From Bacillota bacterium (lineage in GTDB: Bacteria; Bacillota_I; Bacilli_A; RF39; UBA660): 64,000 bases of DNA. The translations under genes were made by a program, and so were the position numbers. Shown here piece after piece: positions 61,967 through 64,000 of the stretch (positions are counted from its first letter, which is position 1; every line of letters begins with the position of its first letter). The notes under the pieces were generated by a model. The model made no database searches. It was given only the letters and a program-made list of their open reading frames with translations, and was not told the DNA's origin. The DNA is taken from positions 124,001-188,000 of the forward strand of contig JAEWOE010000003.1 in assembly GCA_023460995.1 (NCBI GenBank), read 5' to 3'.

Positions 61967-63151
61967 ATGAAAAAGACAATTAGAGATTTTGATTTAGATG
62001 GAAAAAAAGTAATTATAAGAGTAGATTTTAATGTGCCTATTAAAGGAGATGTTATTACAGATGATAATAGAGTAAGAGAAAGTTTAGAAACTATAAATTA
62101 CGCTATTTCAAATAATGCTAAAGTAATTCTTATGTCACATTTAGGAAGAGTTAAAACAGATGCTGATAAAGAGACTAATACTTTAGAGCCTGTTGCGTTA
62201 AGACTAAGCGAACTTCTTGATAAAGAGGTAATCTTTGTTGATGAAACTAGAGGAGAGATTCTTGAAAATGAAATTAATAATATGGAAGCTGGAAATGTTC
62301 TTTTAGTAGAAAATACTAGATTTGAAGATATAGATGGAAATAAGGAAAGTGGTAATGATCCTGAACTAGGTAAGTACTGGGCATCGTTAGGAGATATTTA
62401 TATTAATGATGCGTTTGGTACAGCACATAGAGCGCATGCTTCTAATGTTGGAATTGCTACTAATTTACCAAATGGAATTGGCTTTTTAATTGAGAAAGAA
62501 TTAAATAATTTAGAAAAAGCTATAACTAATCCTGAAAGACCATTTACTGTTATATTAGGTGGCTCTAAAGTTAGTGATAAAATTGGAGTTATTGAAAATT
62601 TAGTTAAGGTAGCAGATCATATATTGATAGGTGGAGGAATGGCTTTTACTTTCCTAAAAGCTAGTGGATTGCCTATTGGGGCATCTTTGTTAGATGCTGA
62701 AAATTTAGATTTTTGTAAAAAGATGTTAGAGGAACATGAAGATAAGTTAATCCTTCCTACAGATGTTATTTGTAGTACTAGTATGAATGAAGGTTCTTTA
62801 TCAAGAGAATGTTTTATAAATGATATTAAAGAGAATGAAATAGGCTTAGATATTGGTCATGGAAGCATAAAATTATTTAAGGAGATACTAACTACAAGTA
62901 AAACTGTTGTATGGAATGGTCCAGTTGGTATGTTTGAACAAGAAGCTTATGCTGGTGGGACTAAAGAATTATGTGAAGTATTAAGTCAGATAGACTCTAC
63001 TACTATAATTGGTGGTGGTGATACAGCAAGCGCTGCAATTAACTTTGGATATAAAGAGAAGTTTAGCCATATTTCAACAGGTGGTGGAGCTAGTCTTGAA
63101 TTATTAGAAGGAAAAGTACTTCCAGGAATTGCTATAATAGATGAGAAGTAG
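61967..63151 (+). CDS. pgk: Phosphoglycerate kinase
   Basis: 394 residues from ATG 61967, chosen by AAGGAGAT; the upstream extension to 61925 runs through the promoter. VIIRVDFNVPIKG, SHLGRVK, DAFGTAHRAHAS and GGGDTASAAINFG are the substrate and nucleotide sites. Glycolysis: makes ATP from 1,3-bisphosphoglycerate. A glycosyltransferase gene follows 8 bases on and may be co-transcribed. Confidence 0.97.
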   Translation: MKKTIRDFDLDGKKVIIRVDFNVPIKGDVITDDNRVRESLETINYAISNNAKVILMSHLGRVKTDADKETNTLEPVALRLSELLDKEVIFVDETRGEILENEINNMEAGNVLLVENTRFEDIDGNKESGNDPELGKYWASLGDIYINDAFGTAHRAHASNVGIATNLPNGIGFLIEKELNNLEKAITNPERPFTVILGGSKVSDKIGVIENLVKVADHILIGGGMAFTFLKASGLPIGASLLDAENLDFCKKMLEEHEDKLILPTDVICSTSMNEGSLSRECFINDIKENEIGLDIGHGSIKLFKEILTTSKTVVWNGPVGMFEQEAYAGGTKELCEVLSQIDSTTIIGGGDTASAAINFGYKEKFSHISTGGGASLELLEGKVLPGIAIIDEK

Positions 63152-63159
63152 GTGAAAAA

Positions 63160-64000
63160 ATGAGAATTGGTATATTTACTGATACTTATCCTCCATATAT
63201 AAACGGTGTTTCTACAAGTGTTGCTATGCTTGAAACAGCTTTAAAGAAGCAAGGTCATCAAGTGTATATTGTAACTGTAAATAATGAAAATATGAAATAT
63301 AAATATGAGAACGAAGACCATATAATTAGAATTCCAGGTGTACCAATCGGAATATATGATTATCGTTTAACAGGTGCATATCCACTTAAAGCTGTCGGTA
63401 AAATAAGAAAATGGAATCTTGATGTAATTCATTCACAAACAGAATTTGGTGTCGGATCTTTCGCACGTATTATATCTAAACAATTTAATATACCACTTGT
63501 TCATACTTATCATACTATGTATGAAGATTATGTTCATTATATAACAAAGGGATATTTTAGTGGTCCAAGTAAGAAAATAGTTGAGTATTTAACAAACTTT
63601 TACTGTGATCAAACAGCCACTGAACTTATAGTTCCAACTAAAAAGACTTATGATTTATTTAAAAAGAAATATCATTATGCTCGTAATGTTCATATTATTC
63701 CAACTGGTATTGAAGTAGAAAGATTTTACAAAGAAAACTTTAAGCCAGCAGAACTTGAAGAAATAAGAAGAAAAATTGGTCTTTCTAAAGATCAGTTTGC
63801 TGTTCTTTTTGTTGGAAGACTTGGTAAAGAAAAAAGTATTGATGTATTAATTGAATCACAAAGAGAATTATCTAAAAAATATAATAGTAAGCTTATAATA
63901 GTTGGCGATGGACCTGATATGGATCATTATCAAGATATGGCAAAAAAACTTGGTATAGAGGACAGTGTTATATTTACAGGCAAAGTTCCTTGGGTTGAAG
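63160..64000 (+). CDS. Glycosyltransferase family 4 protein, 3' end outside window
   Basis: The first 280 residues. MRIGIFTDTYPPYINGVS is the start of GT4 lipid glucosyltransferases of the 1,2-diacylglycerol 3-glucosyltransferase type; HTYHTMYEDYVHY, PTGIE and VGRLGKEKSIDVLIE (the C-terminal nucleotide-sugar domain) follow. Probably makes glucosyl-diacylglycerol membrane lipid, lipoteichoic acid anchor or a related glycolipid at the inner membrane face. RBS AGGTGAAAA before ATG 63160, overlapping the pgk end region. Reads through the window edge without stop. Confidence 0.85.
   Translation, partial: MRIGIFTDTYPPYINGVSTSVAMLETALKKQGHQVYIVTVNNENMKYKYENEDHIIRIPGVPIGIYDYRLTGAYPLKAVGKIRKWNLDVIHSQTEFGVGSFARIISKQFNIPLVHTYHTMYEDYVHYITKGYFSGPSKKIVEYLTNFYCDQTATELIVPTKKTYDLFKKKYHYARNVHIIPTGIEVERFYKENFKPAELEEIRRKIGLSKDQFAVLFVGRLGKEKSIDVLIESQRELSKKYNSKLIIVGDGPDMDHYQDMAKKLGIEDSVIFTGKVPWVE

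Noticed and set aside
1..64000. Alternative genetic code 4 (TGA as Trp)
   Set aside because: nadK ends in TGA followed by non-coding sequence, tryptophan is encoded by TGG throughout, and reading TGA as Trp would fuse unrelated regions.

Overview
The window is AT-rich DNA from a low-GC Gram-positive bacterium (Bacillota). The standard genetic code fits: TGA is a normal stop (for example the NAD kinase gene) and tryptophan is TGG. Shine-Dalgarno sequences are strong, often AGGTGAT or AGGAGG. A T-box leader, EzrA, Clp protease, TagO-type transferase, a dacB-spmA-spmB cluster and two alpha/beta-type small acid-soluble spore proteins point to a spore-forming member of the Bacilli/Clostridia. The AT-richness and gene style resemble uncultured gut Bacilli such as RF39-like lineages, but that placement is inference. 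No rRNA, tRNA or CRISPR array was seen.

Bases 1-6200 hold an NAD-metabolism cluster: nadD (cut by the window edge), a small protein with a Cys/Ser-rich tail, two radical SAM enzymes, a fusion of ADP-ribosylglycohydrolase with a PncC/CinA-type NMN deamidase, an NrtR-like regulator with a degenerate Nudix box, and NAD kinase. An orphan gene and a T-box-controlled proS follow.

Bases 8500-26300 are an accessory island. A 2,120-residue secreted Rhs/YD-repeat protein (DNRLRE, carbohydrate-binding-like and ricin-B-like domains) ends in a variable toxin-like tip and is followed by a likely immunity gene. Downstream lie at least four promoterless or broken Rhs tips, each with small immunity-like genes: a silent cassette array. 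One cassette (16252-17868) keeps about 0.9 kb of the Rhs core, enough to recombine with the main gene. Nested in the array is a two-gene module (TrlF-like PHP-ATPase plus a 98-residue partner) between 165-bp, nearly perfect inverted repeats, next to a truncated IS110 transposase. This is the most unusual structure in the window. Both the rhs gene and the trlF-like gene have a terminator-like hairpin at the predicted start of their transcript.

Bases 26300-50900 are mostly core genome: a metallopeptidase-like protein, a YgjV-acetyltransferase fusion, an orphan VirD4-like ATPase, dacB-spmA-spmB, rluB, a degenerate GGDEF/EAL protein, ferredoxin, tagO, a DUF421 protein, Nudix hydrolases, a membrane-anchored nuclease, typA, rpsD with its leader, a Tam41-type CDP-diacylglycerol synthase, ezrA, a Nudix-YcxB fusion, thiI, two spore-protein genes and a thioredoxin-like gene that appears to start at ATC.

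Bases 51000-64000 mix housekeeping genes (clpP, a TGS-uridine kinase, gap, pgk, a Na+/Ca2+ antiporter, a glycosyltransferase running off the end) with four separate type IV prepilin-like proteins. Three carry elaborate C-terminal domains (InlB-like repeat plus Cys-rich tail, Cys-containing domain, Gly-rich domain). Lipoprotein genes sit beside one of them. No pilus assembly genes are in the window.
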